DNA of 49,011 bases from Mariniphaga sp. (GCA_019429205.1 JAHYIT010000023.1:1-49011); one strand, 5' to 3'. Counted from the stretch's first letter, positions 36,035-44,584 are shown. Made by a program: numbers and translations. The notes: a model not told the origin generated them from the letters alone.

Positions 36035-36475
36035 CTATTCCATTAAAAAGGTTTCAATTGGCTCGGTCTCCATTTCGTTCAAAAACGGAACCAGTTCAGT
36101 TTCAGCAAAAATGCTGTGGCTGGTTTCGGCAGTTACCGGCTGACCGATTTTTATTCCGGTATAAATTCCTGCCAGCAAAAGCAACGAAAAGAACGCAGGT
36201 TGCAACACTTTTTCCCAAACCGGAAAGCCAACAGATCGCCTGGTTTTTTCTTCTTCATTTTCCATCTGCACTTTTAACCGGGTATAGAAGAACGGGTTCA
36301 CTTCGGGTGATTTTTCAATGTGAATAATTCCCAGTGTTTTCTGCATATCTTCGGCAAAAGCAGCACACGATTCACATTCAGCAAGATGTGCTTTCATTTC
36401 ATTTGCTTCCTTTTCGGGTAAATCACCTTCAAGGAAGAAAATCAGTTTGTTATGTAGTGTTTTGCATTTCATCAC
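36035..36475 (-). CDS. anti-sigma factor, zinc-finger type
   Basis: 146 residues. The N-terminus has the anti-sigma zinc motif H-x3-C-x2-C (His30, Cys34, Cys37) in KAHLAECESCAAF, followed by a helix that would hold the sigma factor and a single membrane helix near 90-110 (AFFSLLLLAGIYTG). It lies directly after the sigma gene (46-base gap) and before the Spy-like genes, so it is likely to release the sigma factor when the sensor detects stress. Confidence 0.85.
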   Translation of the reverse strand: MMKCKTLHNKLIFFLEGDLPEKEANEMKAHLAECESCAAFAEDMQKTLGIIHIEKSPEVNPFFYTRLKVQMENEEEKTRRSVGFPVWEKVLQPAFFSLLLLAGIYTGIKIGQPVTAETSHSIFAETELVPFLNEMETEPIETFLME

Positions 36476-36521
36476 ATTTTTTATTTATTGGTTTGACACC
36501 TAATCGGTTAAAAACTTGCGG

Positions 36522-37103
36522 TTAAATACACTTTTTTTTGTAGCAGTGGTGTAATTTTTTCTGAAGGTTTTTTTTTGCCCGGTGAATGAGCGACTCCACC
36601 GATGAAACAGAAAGGTTCATCACTTCCGAGATTTCCTTGTAGGGTAAATCTTCATATTTGTTTAAGGTGAATGCCACACGCTGGTTTTCGGGCAGCGAAT
36701 CGACGGCTTCGTGCAGAATCAGGGCACGCTGGCTGTTTTCCAGGCTGGTCTCCGGATTTTCAGAATCGGACGAGGAAAGCCGGTTTAGCTCTTCTTTTTT
36801 TGCTTCAATGGTATCGTCAAACGACTGAAACCACCGGCGTTTTTTATTATCGCGGATGAAATTGAGCGAGCGGTTAACGGCAATGCGGTAAAGCCAGGTG
36901 GAAAGCTTGGAGTCAGCCCTGAAATTTTCAACCGAACGAAATACCTCGATGAAAACATCCTGGGCCACATCTTCGGCATCTTCTGTATTGTGAATCAATC
37001 CGAAACAGGTATTAACTACCATGTTCCGGTAGTTTTCCACCAGTTCTTTAAATGCAGTTTCGTTGCCCTGTTTTAATTTATGTATGATTTCGGTTTCGCT
37101 CAT
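36522..37103 (-). CDS. ECF sigma factor
   Basis: 193 residues with region 2 (DAEDVAQDVFIEVFRSVENF) and region 4 ('YKEISEVMNLSVSSVESLIH'), plus WLYRIAVNRSLNF. It resembles the RpoE-like ECF group. It heads an operon with a zinc anti-sigma factor and two Spy-like envelope proteins; the 87 bases upstream hold no gene and would contain its promoter, likely autoregulated. Confidence 0.93.
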   Translation of the reverse strand: MSETEIIHKLKQGNETAFKELVENYRNMVVNTCFGLIHNTEDAEDVAQDVFIEVFRSVENFRADSKLSTWLYRIAVNRSLNFIRDNKKRRWFQSFDDTIEAKKEELNRLSSSDSENPETSLENSQRALILHEAVDSLPENQRVAFTLNKYEDLPYKEISEVMNLSVSSVESLIHRAKKNLQKKLHHCYKKKCI

Positions 37104-37190
37104 TCAATCATTTGTTCCGATAAATTTAGGGATAAGACACGGCAAAACGATAAAACTTGCGGAAGAATACTAAATATTTGATTTAATCAC

Positions 37191-38069
37191 TCAATCCTCA
37201 CTGTTTTTATTGTGGTATGGCGATTCCATTTTTTTACCACGGTATGAAAAACGCTCCGACATGAAGTTCAGAATCTCATTGGCAGTGCTTTCAATGGGTT
37301 TGTTGGTTACATTAAGCACCGTAAAACCTCCCCGGTCGAAAACAAAAATGGCGTGCCGGATTTCCTCTTTTACCGATTGTTCATCGATGTACAATTCATT
37401 TTGATAGTTAATCCAGGTTTCCATTCGTTTTTTCCGGTGGGTAATGAGTTGGTTAACGCCAATGTGCAAACCGAAAACCCGCTGAGGGTCCACCTCGAAC
37501 AATTCTTTTGGGGGTTGGATTCCTTTTACAAGAGGAACATTGGCCACTTTCCAGCCAAACATGGCGAGGTAAACGCTTAGGGGCGTTTTCCCTGACCGCG
37601 AAACACCTGTTAAAATAATTTCAGCATTGTGCAGGCGCTCGGGGCCAAGCCCATCGTCGTGAGACAGGGTGTATTCGATAGCTTCGATGCGCTCAAAATA
37701 TTCCTGGTTGATTTTACGGTAAAGTCCGGGATGTTGCAACGGTTCAACCTCAAGTTGTTCATCGAGATAATCGGCCAGTTGGCCCATGAAATCAATTTTT
37801 CGAACGCTGAATTCATCGCAAAGTTTGTTTATTTTTTTTCTGAGGTTGGGATCAACCATGGTGTGAGTAATCAAAGCTTTTTCGGCTTTGGCTTGCATCA
37901 CAATATCGAATAGCTGATTTTCATTGTTAATACCCGGTATAATTACCACGGGCATTTTATTTTCGGGATACTGAATAAGCAACGACTGCACCATGTTGTT
38001 GCCTGCCAGTCCGCGGCCACCGGAAACCACGTAAATTGGGGGCGGGGTAGTTTTTCTGTTTTCGTTCAT
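37191..38069 (-). CDS. PEP synthase/PPDK regulatory kinase-phosphorylase (DUF299)
   Basis: 292 residues from ATG 38067-38069; an upstream in-frame ATG at 38093 is possible. The family P-loop is VSRSGKTPLSVYLA near residue 160, and IYVVSGGRG opens the protein. PEP synthetase regulatory proteins both phosphorylate (ADP-dependent) and dephosphorylate PEP synthase or pyruvate phosphate dikinase. Which target applies here cannot be told, since neither gene is in view. Confidence 0.88.
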   Translation of the reverse strand: MNENRKTTPPPIYVVSGGRGLAGNNMVQSLLIQYPENKMPVVIIPGINNENQLFDIVMQAKAEKALITHTMVDPNLRKKINKLCDEFSVRKIDFMGQLADYLDEQLEVEPLQHPGLYRKINQEYFERIEAIEYTLSHDDGLGPERLHNAEIILTGVSRSGKTPLSVYLAMFGWKVANVPLVKGIQPPKELFEVDPQRVFGLHIGVNQLITHRKKRMETWINYQNELYIDEQSVKEEIRHAIFVFDRGGFTVLNVTNKPIESTANEILNFMSERFSYRGKKMESPYHNKNSED

Positions 38070-38213
38070 GACAAAACATTTTAGTTGTAACAAAGGTAAG
38101 AACTGCCAGGTTATAAAAATACCTGGATTTTATCCCAATTATTACAGGTTAACCCCTTACTATTACTAATTTTAAAACTTGTTTATCTTTAAACTACTCA
38201 TTAATAAACGAAT

Positions 38214-38357
38214 ATGATTTTATATTTAGTCGGAATTAGTTGCGTTGGGAAAACTACAATTGGAAGATTGCTTGCAACAAAAATAAAATATTCATTTTAT
38301 GATTTGGATTCAGAAATTGAAAAAATGAAGGCAATCAATATGAAACCTGCACTTTAA
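38214..38357 (+). pseudogene. N-terminal remnant of a shikimate-kinase-like P-loop kinase
   Basis: An ATG at 38214 opens 47 codons starting ILYLVGISCVGKTTIGRLLA, a good P-loop (GISCVGKT), followed by YDLDSEIEKM, the usual DxD segment of shikimate-kinase-type enzymes. The frame then turns into KAINMKPAL and stops. A complete kinase would need about 120 more residues. The 3' end overlaps the convergent radical SAM gene by 23 bases, so the rest was probably lost in a deletion at that boundary. Confidence 0.7.
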
Positions 38358-39114
38358 AACCTGCATTTTCAACTTTTGCTGCTATCGCATCCAGTTTTTC
38401 TGCCGGAATTTTCTCAAGCGTATCAATCGGCGTATCGCGGGCAATGGTGTAAATCATCACCTGTTTGGGTTGAATTTTTTGCAGCAGTACCAGCCAGGCT
38501 GAAATTTCCTTTTCGGTAGTGTTGTCAATCGTATTGCCCTTAAATTCGCCTTTTACAAAAAGGGTTTGGATGGTTACTTTGCCGTTGAAACTTTTCAACT
38601 GCTCCACCACTTTTTGCAGGTTGAAATTTCCGCGGGGGCAGTCGAGTAATTCAATCGTTTCTTCAAATGCCGAATCGAGTTTCTGGATGTTATCTTCCAC
38701 TTTCAGCAGGGCATTGAAAACAGTGGGTTTGTGCAGCATGGTGGCATTCGACAAAACGGCTATCCGGGCTTTGGGTGCCAGTTGGTTGCGCAGTTCAATG
38801 GTGTCGTTAATGATTTCGGCAAATTCCGGATGGAGCGTAGGTTCGCCGTTTCCGGCAAAGGTGATTACGTCGGGCTTTTGGCCGTCAGCAGCCATTTTTT
38901 GCAGTTTTTCTTCAAGCTTTTGCTTTACCTCCTGCCGGGTGGGAAGAATGGCTTTCTCCTTGTATTTTTTTGGGGTAAAACCACATTCACAGTAAATGCA
39001 GTCAAACGAGCATACTTTTACATTTACAGGCAGCAGGTTTATGCCCAGCGAAACGCCCAGCCGGCGACTCTGCACCGGCCCAAAAATGATTTCATCGAAA
39101 AGAAATGTGGCCAT
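38335..39114 (-). CDS. radical SAM protein
   Basis: 259 residues with the cluster motif CSFDCIYCECG (Cys36, Cys40, Cys43) and the SAM-binding ITFAGNGEPTLH segment. The family occurs in many bacteria and archaea and lacks a settled function; the fold and GEPTLHP motif recall activating or tRNA/cofactor-modifying enzymes. No neighbour suggests a substrate. Downstream, its 3' end meets the kinase remnant. Confidence 0.85.
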   Translation of the reverse strand: MATFLFDEIIFGPVQSRRLGVSLGINLLPVNVKVCSFDCIYCECGFTPKKYKEKAILPTRQEVKQKLEEKLQKMAADGQKPDVITFAGNGEPTLHPEFAEIINDTIELRNQLAPKARIAVLSNATMLHKPTVFNALLKVEDNIQKLDSAFEETIELLDCPRGNFNLQKVVEQLKSFNGKVTIQTLFVKGEFKGNTIDNTTEKEISAWLVLLQKIQPKQVMIYTIARDTPIDTLEKIPAEKLDAIAAKVENAGFKVQVSY

Positions 39115-39129
39115 AATTATAATGATTAC

Positions 39130-39453
39130 CTAATCGACGTAGGTTTCTTTTAAAATGGATTTTAATTTTTTAATTTCTTGAATAGTAAGCTGTCCCAGTA
39201 TTTTTATTATTCTTTTTTTATCCACTGTTCTGATTTGGTCCAAAACAATCCAGCCGGTTTTATTTCCGTGATTTATTTCAATCCGGGTGGGATAATTTTT
39301 CGAACTAGTTATCATCGGTGCAATTACTATTGTTAGAAGATACTTATTCATTTCATCTGGAGAAATAACTACACATGGACGTGTTTTTTTTATTTCGCTA
39401 CCAATAGCAGGGTCCAGGTTTACCAATACAATCTGGTATTGTTCTATTTCCAT
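39130..39453 (-). CDS. mazF: MazF/PemK-type toxin (endoribonuclease)
   Basis: 107 residues with the family opening 'IVLVNLDPAIGSEIKKTRPC', including the catalytic-site Arg in KTRPCVVIS, and a MITSSKNYPTRIEI strand. It overlaps the antitoxin gene by 10 bases. MazF toxins cut mRNA or rRNA at short sites when the antitoxin is lost. Confidence 0.92.
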   Translation of the reverse strand: MEIEQYQIVLVNLDPAIGSEIKKTRPCVVISPDEMNKYLLTIVIAPMITSSKNYPTRIEINHGNKTGWIVLDQIRTVDKKRIIKILGQLTIQEIKKLKSILKETYVD

Positions 39454-39689
39454 TTTTCCAGGTTTTCGTCTTCAAAAACATCATCAAAAAGCAACCTGTC
39501 CTCTTCATTTTCAGCCATTTTTCTAAAGGCTTTTTCCCAGCCTTTTCGGGGTTTATCCAATGGCTTTATAACAATTTGATTTTTTTCCAGAATAATATCC
39601 ACACTATCTTTAATATTATATTTTTCAAGCAGTGTTTTATGTAACCGAATTCCCTTCGAATTTCCGATTTTAATAACTGGTAATTCCAT
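39444..39689 (-). CDS. mazE: MazE-type antitoxin with AbrB-like DNA-binding domain
   Basis: 81 residues; an AbrB/MazE swapped-hairpin domain at 3-48 (VIKIGNSKGIRLHKTLLEKY, DIILEKNQIVIKPL) and an acidic C-terminal tail (EENEEDRLLFDDVFED) that would wrap the toxin. The gene precedes mazF. Its upstream region has a promoter overlapped by two palindromes, consistent with autorepression. Confidence 0.92.
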   Translation of the reverse strand: MELPVIKIGNSKGIRLHKTLLEKYNIKDSVDIILEKNQIVIKPLDKPRKGWEKAFRKMAENEEDRLLFDDVFEDENLEKWK

Positions 39690-39699
39690 TTTAAAATAA

Positions 39700-39738
39700 T
39701 TTGTAATTACAAAGTTAATACATTTGTTGTTTCAACAA
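39700..39738 (-). promoter_or_regulatory. mazEF promoter with two palindromic operators
   Basis: On the minus strand, TTG (39736-39738) and TAACTTTG (39710-39717) are 18 bases apart, a good -33/-7 pair. Palindrome TTTGTAATTACAAA (39700-39713, perfect 14 bases) overlaps the -7 box and the likely transcription start. A second inverted repeat, TTGTTG-ttt-CAACAA (39724-39738), overlaps the -33 box. The placement is what an autorepressing MazE-MazF complex would need. Confidence 0.65.
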
Positions 39739-39754
39739 TTATTTTGACAAAAAG

Positions 39755-39786
39755 AAAAGCCTTCCGTCAACCGACAGAAGGCTTTT
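39755..39786 (-). terminator. rho-independent terminator after pntB
   Basis: A 10-base stem (aaaagccttc / gaaggctttt) with a further gtc/gac inner pairing closed by an aacc loop, followed on the minus strand by a T-rich run (39744-39754). It lies 52 bases after the pntB stop and before the mazE promoter region. Confidence 0.75.
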
Positions 39787-39837
39787 ACAAATTTGATTTG
39801 GTTAGATAAAAAGTGAATTGATTTTTGGTTTCGTAAA

Positions 39838-41277
39838 TTAGAGTTTGGTCAGAAAATCAACCAGTGTATCTTTTGCATCGCCCTGAATAACCCAAACACC
39901 GCTTTTTCGGTCGTAAATCGGATTATCCACACCGGAATAGCCCGGCTGCAGGTCGTAGTTGAAGATGATAATGTTGCTGCACTGGTCCACATTTAAAATG
40001 GGCATGCCGTAAATAGGTGTTCCTTCGGCATTACGGGCAGCCGGATTTAACACATCGTTTGCGCCAATTACAATGGTGGCATCAGCATCTTTAAATTCAT
40101 CATTGATGTCGTCCATTTCGTAAACATCTTCGAAAGGAACGCCGGCTTCAATCAGCAAAACATCCATGTGTCCCGGCATTCGTCCTGCAACGGGATGGAT
40201 GGCATATTTTACTGTAGCTCCTCCGGAAGTCAGCTTCTGAGCCAGACTTTTAACCAGGTGCTGTGCATGTGCTAAAGCCATGCCGTAGCCCGGAACAATG
40301 AATACGCTTTTGGCCGCTTTTATAACTTCCACCGGGTCGGCAGGTTTTGCCTCTTCTTCTTTTTCTTCTTCAGCTTTAGCTACTGGTTCTTCAGCTGCTT
40401 TTTCCTCTTTTTTGCCCTGAAGAGCAGTTTTTCCAAGCAAAATGTCCATCAGGTTCCGGTTCATCGCCCTGCACATAATTTGTGTGAGGAACAACCCCGA
40501 AGCACCTACAATTCCACCAACAGCCACCAACAGAATGTCGGTAACGGCAAACCCGGCAATGGCTGCTGCCACACCGCTTAAGCTGTTAAGCAGCGATATG
40601 GTTATGGGCATGTCGGCTCCACCAACACGGATAGAGAAAATAACCCCGAAGGCAGCTGCAAAAAGCAACATGACAATCAGTAAAACCGTCACTGAAATGA
40701 CATTCATAAAGCCACCTAAAAGGACTGTGCCCAGCAAAATCAGAAGCAGGATGCCTGTTAAAGCCTCATGGGCAGGCAGAATTACCGGCTTTTGCGGTAG
40801 AACTTTGTGCAGTTTTCCGGCTGCAACCAAACTTCCAAACAGAGTAACTGCACCAATTACAATGGCGAGTGAAGCCGTGGTTTTCCCGAAAATCTCCGGA
40901 CTTTGATACATTGTGATGAGCGCAAAGGAGGCTACAATCGCGGAAGCCGCTCCGCCAATTCCGTTCAGCAGGGCAACAAGTTGCGGCATCTGAATCATTT
41001 TTACCCTTCTTGCCAGTATCAGTCCGATAATCAGCCCGATAGCCATTCCCGGATAAATTAACCAAACCGGAAGGATGTCTTTTTTTATGAGGGTGATTAT
41101 AATGCCCAGTGCAATAGCCAGCGCGCTGATTTGGTTTCCGCGTTTGGCTGTTTCCACCTTGCTCATAAAATGAATGCCCAGCAAAACCGCCGATGCCAGA
41201 ACAACACACAGAATATAGTAACCCGGGTCTGACAGAAGACTGGCTGTGGAAAAACTCAGGATTATACTACTGTTCAT
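39838..41277 (-). CDS. pntB: NAD(P) transhydrogenase beta subunit
   Basis: 479 residues from ATG 41275-41277 (MNSSIILSFSTASLL); a longer frame starting at 41301 would overlap the upstream gene more. About nine membrane helices are followed by a poly-Glu/Ala linker near 300-320 and the NADP-binding domain III (FIVPGYGMALAHAQH at its start, ATIVIGANDVLNPAAR later). With the two alpha subunits it couples proton entry to hydride transfer from NADH to NADP. It overlaps pntAB by 11 bases. Confidence 0.95.
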   Translation of the reverse strand: MNSSIILSFSTASLLSDPGYYILCVVLASAVLLGIHFMSKVETAKRGNQISALAIALGIIITLIKKDILPVWLIYPGMAIGLIIGLILARRVKMIQMPQLVALLNGIGGAASAIVASFALITMYQSPEIFGKTTASLAIVIGAVTLFGSLVAAGKLHKVLPQKPVILPAHEALTGILLLILLGTVLLGGFMNVISVTVLLIVMLLFAAAFGVIFSIRVGGADMPITISLLNSLSGVAAAIAGFAVTDILLVAVGGIVGASGLFLTQIMCRAMNRNLMDILLGKTALQGKKEEKAAEEPVAKAEEEKEEEAKPADPVEVIKAAKSVFIVPGYGMALAHAQHLVKSLAQKLTSGGATVKYAIHPVAGRMPGHMDVLLIEAGVPFEDVYEMDDINDEFKDADATIVIGANDVLNPAARNAEGTPIYGMPILNVDQCSNIIIFNYDLQPGYSGVDNPIYDRKSGVWVIQGDAKDTLVDFLTKL

Positions 41278-41581
41278 CTTTCTCCTCCTTTTTTTTGCCA
41301 AACATTTTTAACATGCGGTTGGTAACGGCAAATCCGCCGGCCACGTTTATCATGGCCAGGATAATGGCAATGCTGCCAAAAATATAGCTGGTTACCGGGT
41401 TCGAAGCCGAAAGGGCAGTGGCTGTTGCCAGCAACGCACCCAGAATGGTTACACCCGACAAGGCATTCATCCCCGACATGAGCGGAGTGTGCAATCTGCT
41501 CGGAACATTGTTGATGAGCAGGTAACCAACTACCGATGCCACAATAAAAACGCCGATTAAAATGTATTGAATCAAATCCAT
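41267..41581 (-). CDS. pntAB: NAD(P) transhydrogenase alpha-2 subunit (membrane part)
   Basis: 104 residues with three membrane helices and the conserved VPSRLHTPLMSGMNALSG loop. In three-gene transhydrogenases this small subunit supplies the membrane part fused to domain I in E. coli PntA. It lies between pntAA (34-base gap) and pntB (11-base overlap). Confidence 0.95.
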   Translation of the reverse strand: MDLIQYILIGVFIVASVVGYLLINNVPSRLHTPLMSGMNALSGVTILGALLATATALSASNPVTSYIFGSIAIILAMINVAGGFAVTNRMLKMFGKKKEEKDEQ

Positions 41582-41615
41582 AATCCTTTTTTTGAAACAG
41601 GTCTGATGCCTGCAA

Positions 41616-42779
41616 TTATTTCATTCCCATTGCTTCCAGAGCTCCTTCATGCACAATTTCACCATCTTTTGTTACCAGAATAGATGAAACGATTTCGTCC
41701 GACAAGTCAAGCGTGATTTCTCCGTCTTTTATCAGGAAGGTTAATAGATTGTAAATATTTTTTGAGAACATGATGGTTGAGCTGGTTGACAACATGCCCG
41801 GAATATTTTTAATCCCCTGAATGATGACATCGTGTTTTGTTTCAACTGCACCCGGAGTGGTAATGGCACAGTTTCCGCCCTGGTCGATTGAAATGTCAAC
41901 AATAACGCTGCCCGGCTGCATCATTTCAACCAGTTCCTCGGTGAGTAAAACCGGAGCAACTTTCCCCTGAATCAGTGCCGAGCAAAAAACGATGTCCGAT
42001 TTGGCAATGGTCTCTGTCAGATGTTCGCGTTCAATTTCCAGCCATTTTTCGGGCAACTGATTGGCATGTTTTCCGTCGGCGCTTACTGCAATTTCGGCAG
42101 GAACACCTGTGTCAACAATAATTGCTCCGAGCGATTCAGCATTGCTGTTGGCTTCGGGGCGAATATCTGCCGAATAAACGGTGGCTCCCAGTCCCTTTGC
42201 AGTAGCCAGCGCACGCATCCCGGCAACTCCGGTGCCAATTACAAAAACAGTGGCCGGTTTCAAACGGCCAACAGCACTGGTTACAAATGGTACAAATTTA
42301 CTGATGTCGTTGATTCCCATTATCATTCCTTTGTAACCGGCACATGCACTCATCGACGAAAGCGCGTCCATAGCCTGCGCCCGGCTGATGCGCGGAACAC
42401 CGTCAAGTGTCAGCCCGATAATTCCCCGTTCGGCCATGTGTTTTACCATCTGGTGGTTGGCTGGTGATGCCGGATGGATGAAGGTTATCAGATACTGGCC
42501 TTCATTCATCATATCCAGCTCGTGCTTGTTTTTATCATGATTAAACTGAGGCTCTTTTACTTTCAGGATAACCTTTGCCTGTGCGAAAATTTCTTCCACG
42601 TCATCAATTATCTGAGCTCCTGCTCCTTCATAGGCTTCATCCATGTAATGCGACCCAACGCCCGCACCTTTTTCAAACAGAACCGTAGCACCGCCATCAA
42701 CCATTTTTTTTACGGTCTCGGGAATTGCAGACACACGCCTTTCACCTTGCATTATTTCTTTTGGAATTCCAATAATCAT
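41616..42779 (-). CDS. pntAA: NAD(P) transhydrogenase alpha-1 subunit (NAD-binding)
   Basis: 387 residues, homologous to alanine dehydrogenase/PntA domain I. It begins MIIGIPKEIMQGERRV, has the Rossmann turn VFVIGTGVAGMRALATAKGLGA and the RDQ-loop region IDQGGNCA. As first gene of the unit it is transcribed from a promoter in the 42780-43008 region, which is shared with the divergent aminotransferase gene. Confidence 0.95.
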   Translation of the reverse strand: MIIGIPKEIMQGERRVSAIPETVKKMVDGGATVLFEKGAGVGSHYMDEAYEGAGAQIIDDVEEIFAQAKVILKVKEPQFNHDKNKHELDMMNEGQYLITFIHPASPANHQMVKHMAERGIIGLTLDGVPRISRAQAMDALSSMSACAGYKGMIMGINDISKFVPFVTSAVGRLKPATVFVIGTGVAGMRALATAKGLGATVYSADIRPEANSNAESLGAIIVDTGVPAEIAVSADGKHANQLPEKWLEIEREHLTETIAKSDIVFCSALIQGKVAPVLLTEELVEMMQPGSVIVDISIDQGGNCAITTPGAVETKHDVIIQGIKNIPGMLSTSSTIMFSKNIYNLLTFLIKDGEITLDLSDEIVSSILVTKDGEIVHEGALEAMGMK

Positions 42780-42804
42780 TGCTTTACTGTTTTAATTTTC
42801 AGAA

Positions 42805-42812
42805 CAAAAATA
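42805..42812 (-). promoter_or_regulatory. putative -7 box for the pnt operon
   Basis: TATTTTTG on the minus strand, 26 bases before the pntAA start, matches TAnnTTTG. It is divergent from the aminotransferase promoter. Confidence 0.4.
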
Positions 42813-42953
42813 GATATCCGGGCATTACTAAAATATGATAAAACTTAACTAAATGACCCTGTTTTGTTGTATCTGATGAACAAAACATGAATCTCTAATA
42901 ATTTGAAAGTTAATTTTTTAATAATATGCAGAATTGAAATTTTTTGATAATTA

Positions 42954-42982
42954 TTGTTTTCAGATTGATACTTGTATCTTTG
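42954..42982 (+). promoter_or_regulatory. promoter of the aminotransferase gene
   Basis: TTG (42954-42956) and TATCTTTG (42975-42982) are separated by 18 bases, a good Bacteroidota -33/-7 pair, with the ATG 27 bases after the -7 box. Confidence 0.6.
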
Positions 42983-43008
42983 CTCACTAATAAAATATAT
43001 TTTACAAC

Positions 43009-44238
43009 ATGCCACAGGTTTCAAAAAGAGGAAGGGCCATGCCCGATTCACCCATACGGAAATTGGCTCCGCTGGCCGATAAAGCCAAAGAGCGGGGTGT
43101 GAAGGTTTATCATTTAAACATCGGACAGCCCGATTTGCCCACCCCGCCCGAAGCATTGGCAGCGATTAAAAACATTGACCGTAAAATTCTTGAATATACC
43201 CCCAGTGAGGGAATCCTTTCGTTCCGGCAAAAACTTGTGAAATATTACGACAAGTTTAACATCGATGTGGAGGTGGATGATATTATTATAACCACTGGCG
43301 GAAGCGAAGCGGTAACTTTTGCTTTTATGAGCTGCCTTGATCCCGGTGATGAAATTATTGTGCCCGAGCCCGCTTATGCCAATTACGAAGCCTTTGCCAT
43401 TGTAGCCGGCGCGGTAATTAAATCCATTGCCGCCAGCATCGATGATGGTTTTGCCCTACCTCCGGTGGAAGAGTTCGAAAAACTCATCACACCCAAAACC
43501 AAGGGCATTATGATTTGCAATCCAAACAATCCAACCGGATATTTGTACACCCGCGAGGAGATGAATAAAATTCGCGATCTGGTGAAAAAATACGACCTGT
43601 ACCTTTTTTCCGATGAAGTTTACCGAGAATTTTGCTATACCGGCTCACCTTATATTTCAGCTTTTCATCTGGATGGAATTGAGCAGAATGTGGTGCTCAT
43701 CGATTCTGTTTCGAAAAGATATAGTGAATGCGGGTTGCGCATTGGAGCGCTAATTTCCAAAAATGCCGAGGTAAAACGAAATGTGATGAAGTTTTGCCAG
43801 GCCCGGCTGAGCCCGCCACTGATTGGCCAGATTGCCGCCGAAGCTTCGCTCGACGCGGATCCGGAATACATGCTGAACAATTACAACGAATATGTGAACC
43901 GCCGTAAATTCTTAATAGACGGACTGAACCGAATCGAGGGTGTTTATTCGCCTATTCCCATGGGAGCGTTTTACACGGTAGCCCGTCTGCCGGTTGACAA
44001 TGCAGATGATTTTTGTTCCTGGCTGCTTTCCGATTTTGAATACGAAAATCAGACAGTTTTTATGGCGCCTGCTTCGGGTTTTTACACGGCTTCAGACAAA
44101 GGCATGGACGAAGTTCGAATTGCCTATGTACTGAAAAAGGAAGACCTCGCAGTGTGCCTTAAAATTCTGGACGCGGCGCTGAAAGTTTACCCTGGAAGCA
44201 AGGTGAGAAAAGAAGTTACCGTAAAGGAATCGGTTTGA
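43009..44238 (+). CDS. class I/II PLP aminotransferase, aspartate-type
   Basis: 409 residues of fold-type I. PLP lysine is Lys236 in DSVSKRYSECGLRIG, with 'CNPNNPTGYLY' (Asn174 region) and 'FSDEVYREFCY' in place. It is close to aspartate/tyrosine aminotransferases of the AspC subgroup; whether aspartate, aromatic or another amino acid is the main donor is not clear. It stands alone, with its own promoter. Confidence 0.88.
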   Translation: MPQVSKRGRAMPDSPIRKLAPLADKAKERGVKVYHLNIGQPDLPTPPEALAAIKNIDRKILEYTPSEGILSFRQKLVKYYDKFNIDVEVDDIIITTGGSEAVTFAFMSCLDPGDEIIVPEPAYANYEAFAIVAGAVIKSIAASIDDGFALPPVEEFEKLITPKTKGIMICNPNNPTGYLYTREEMNKIRDLVKKYDLYLFSDEVYREFCYTGSPYISAFHLDGIEQNVVLIDSVSKRYSECGLRIGALISKNAEVKRNVMKFCQARLSPPLIGQIAAEASLDADPEYMLNNYNEYVNRRKFLIDGLNRIEGVYSPIPMGAFYTVARLPVDNADDFCSWLLSDFEYENQTVFMAPASGFYTASDKGMDEVRIAYVLKKEDLAVCLKILDAALKVYPGSKVRKEVTVKESV

Positions 44239-44284
44239 TTTTTTTTCCGGAAGAACATAAAAATAAGAATTTATCTTTTATCTC

Positions 44285-44329
44285 GTAGATTTTCCGGTTT
44301 CTAATCTACCTTTATTTCCTGTATATTTG
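44285..44329 (+). promoter_or_regulatory. hicBA upstream inverted repeat and -7 box
   Basis: Inverted repeat gtagatt (44285-44291) / aatctac (44303-44309), spaced 11 bases, precedes TATATTTG (44322-44329), a TAnnTTTG match 18 bases before the hicB ATG. The repeat could be the operator bound by HicB, or part of the end of the preceding gene's message. Confidence 0.45.
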
Positions 44330-44347
44330 TAATAAAATATAAAAAAA

Positions 44348-44584
44348 ATGGTAGTTGATAATTTGTCGTTTACGGCTGTTTTTGTTGAGGTTCCGGAAGG
44401 TGGGTATGCTGCCTATGTTGAGGAAATTCCCGGGGCAAATACTCAGGGAGAAACTTTGGACGAAGCCAGAGAGAATTTGAAAGAAGCACTTCAACTGGTT
44501 TTAGAGACAAATAAAATGTTATCTCAAAAAGATATTCTGAAGGGCACAAAAAGTCACAAAGAGCCTTTGCTTTTTTCTGAATGA
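44348..44584 (+). CDS. hicB: HicB-type antitoxin
   Basis: 78 residues, the partial RNase-H-like fold of HicB: FTAVFVEVPEGGYAAYVEEIPGANTQG and the helix LDEARENLKEALQLVLE. There is no clear C-terminal DNA-binding domain in this short form. It overlaps hicA by 4 bases and comes first, giving B-A order. Confidence 0.88.
   Translation: MVVDNLSFTAVFVEVPEGGYAAYVEEIPGANTQGETLDEARENLKEALQLVLETNKMLSQKDILKGTKSHKEPLLFSE

Noticed and set aside
42780-43008. Riboswitch in the divergent pnt/aminotransferase gap
   Set aside because: The 229 bases are AT-rich with no conserved riboswitch boxes; two promoter-like elements explain the region.
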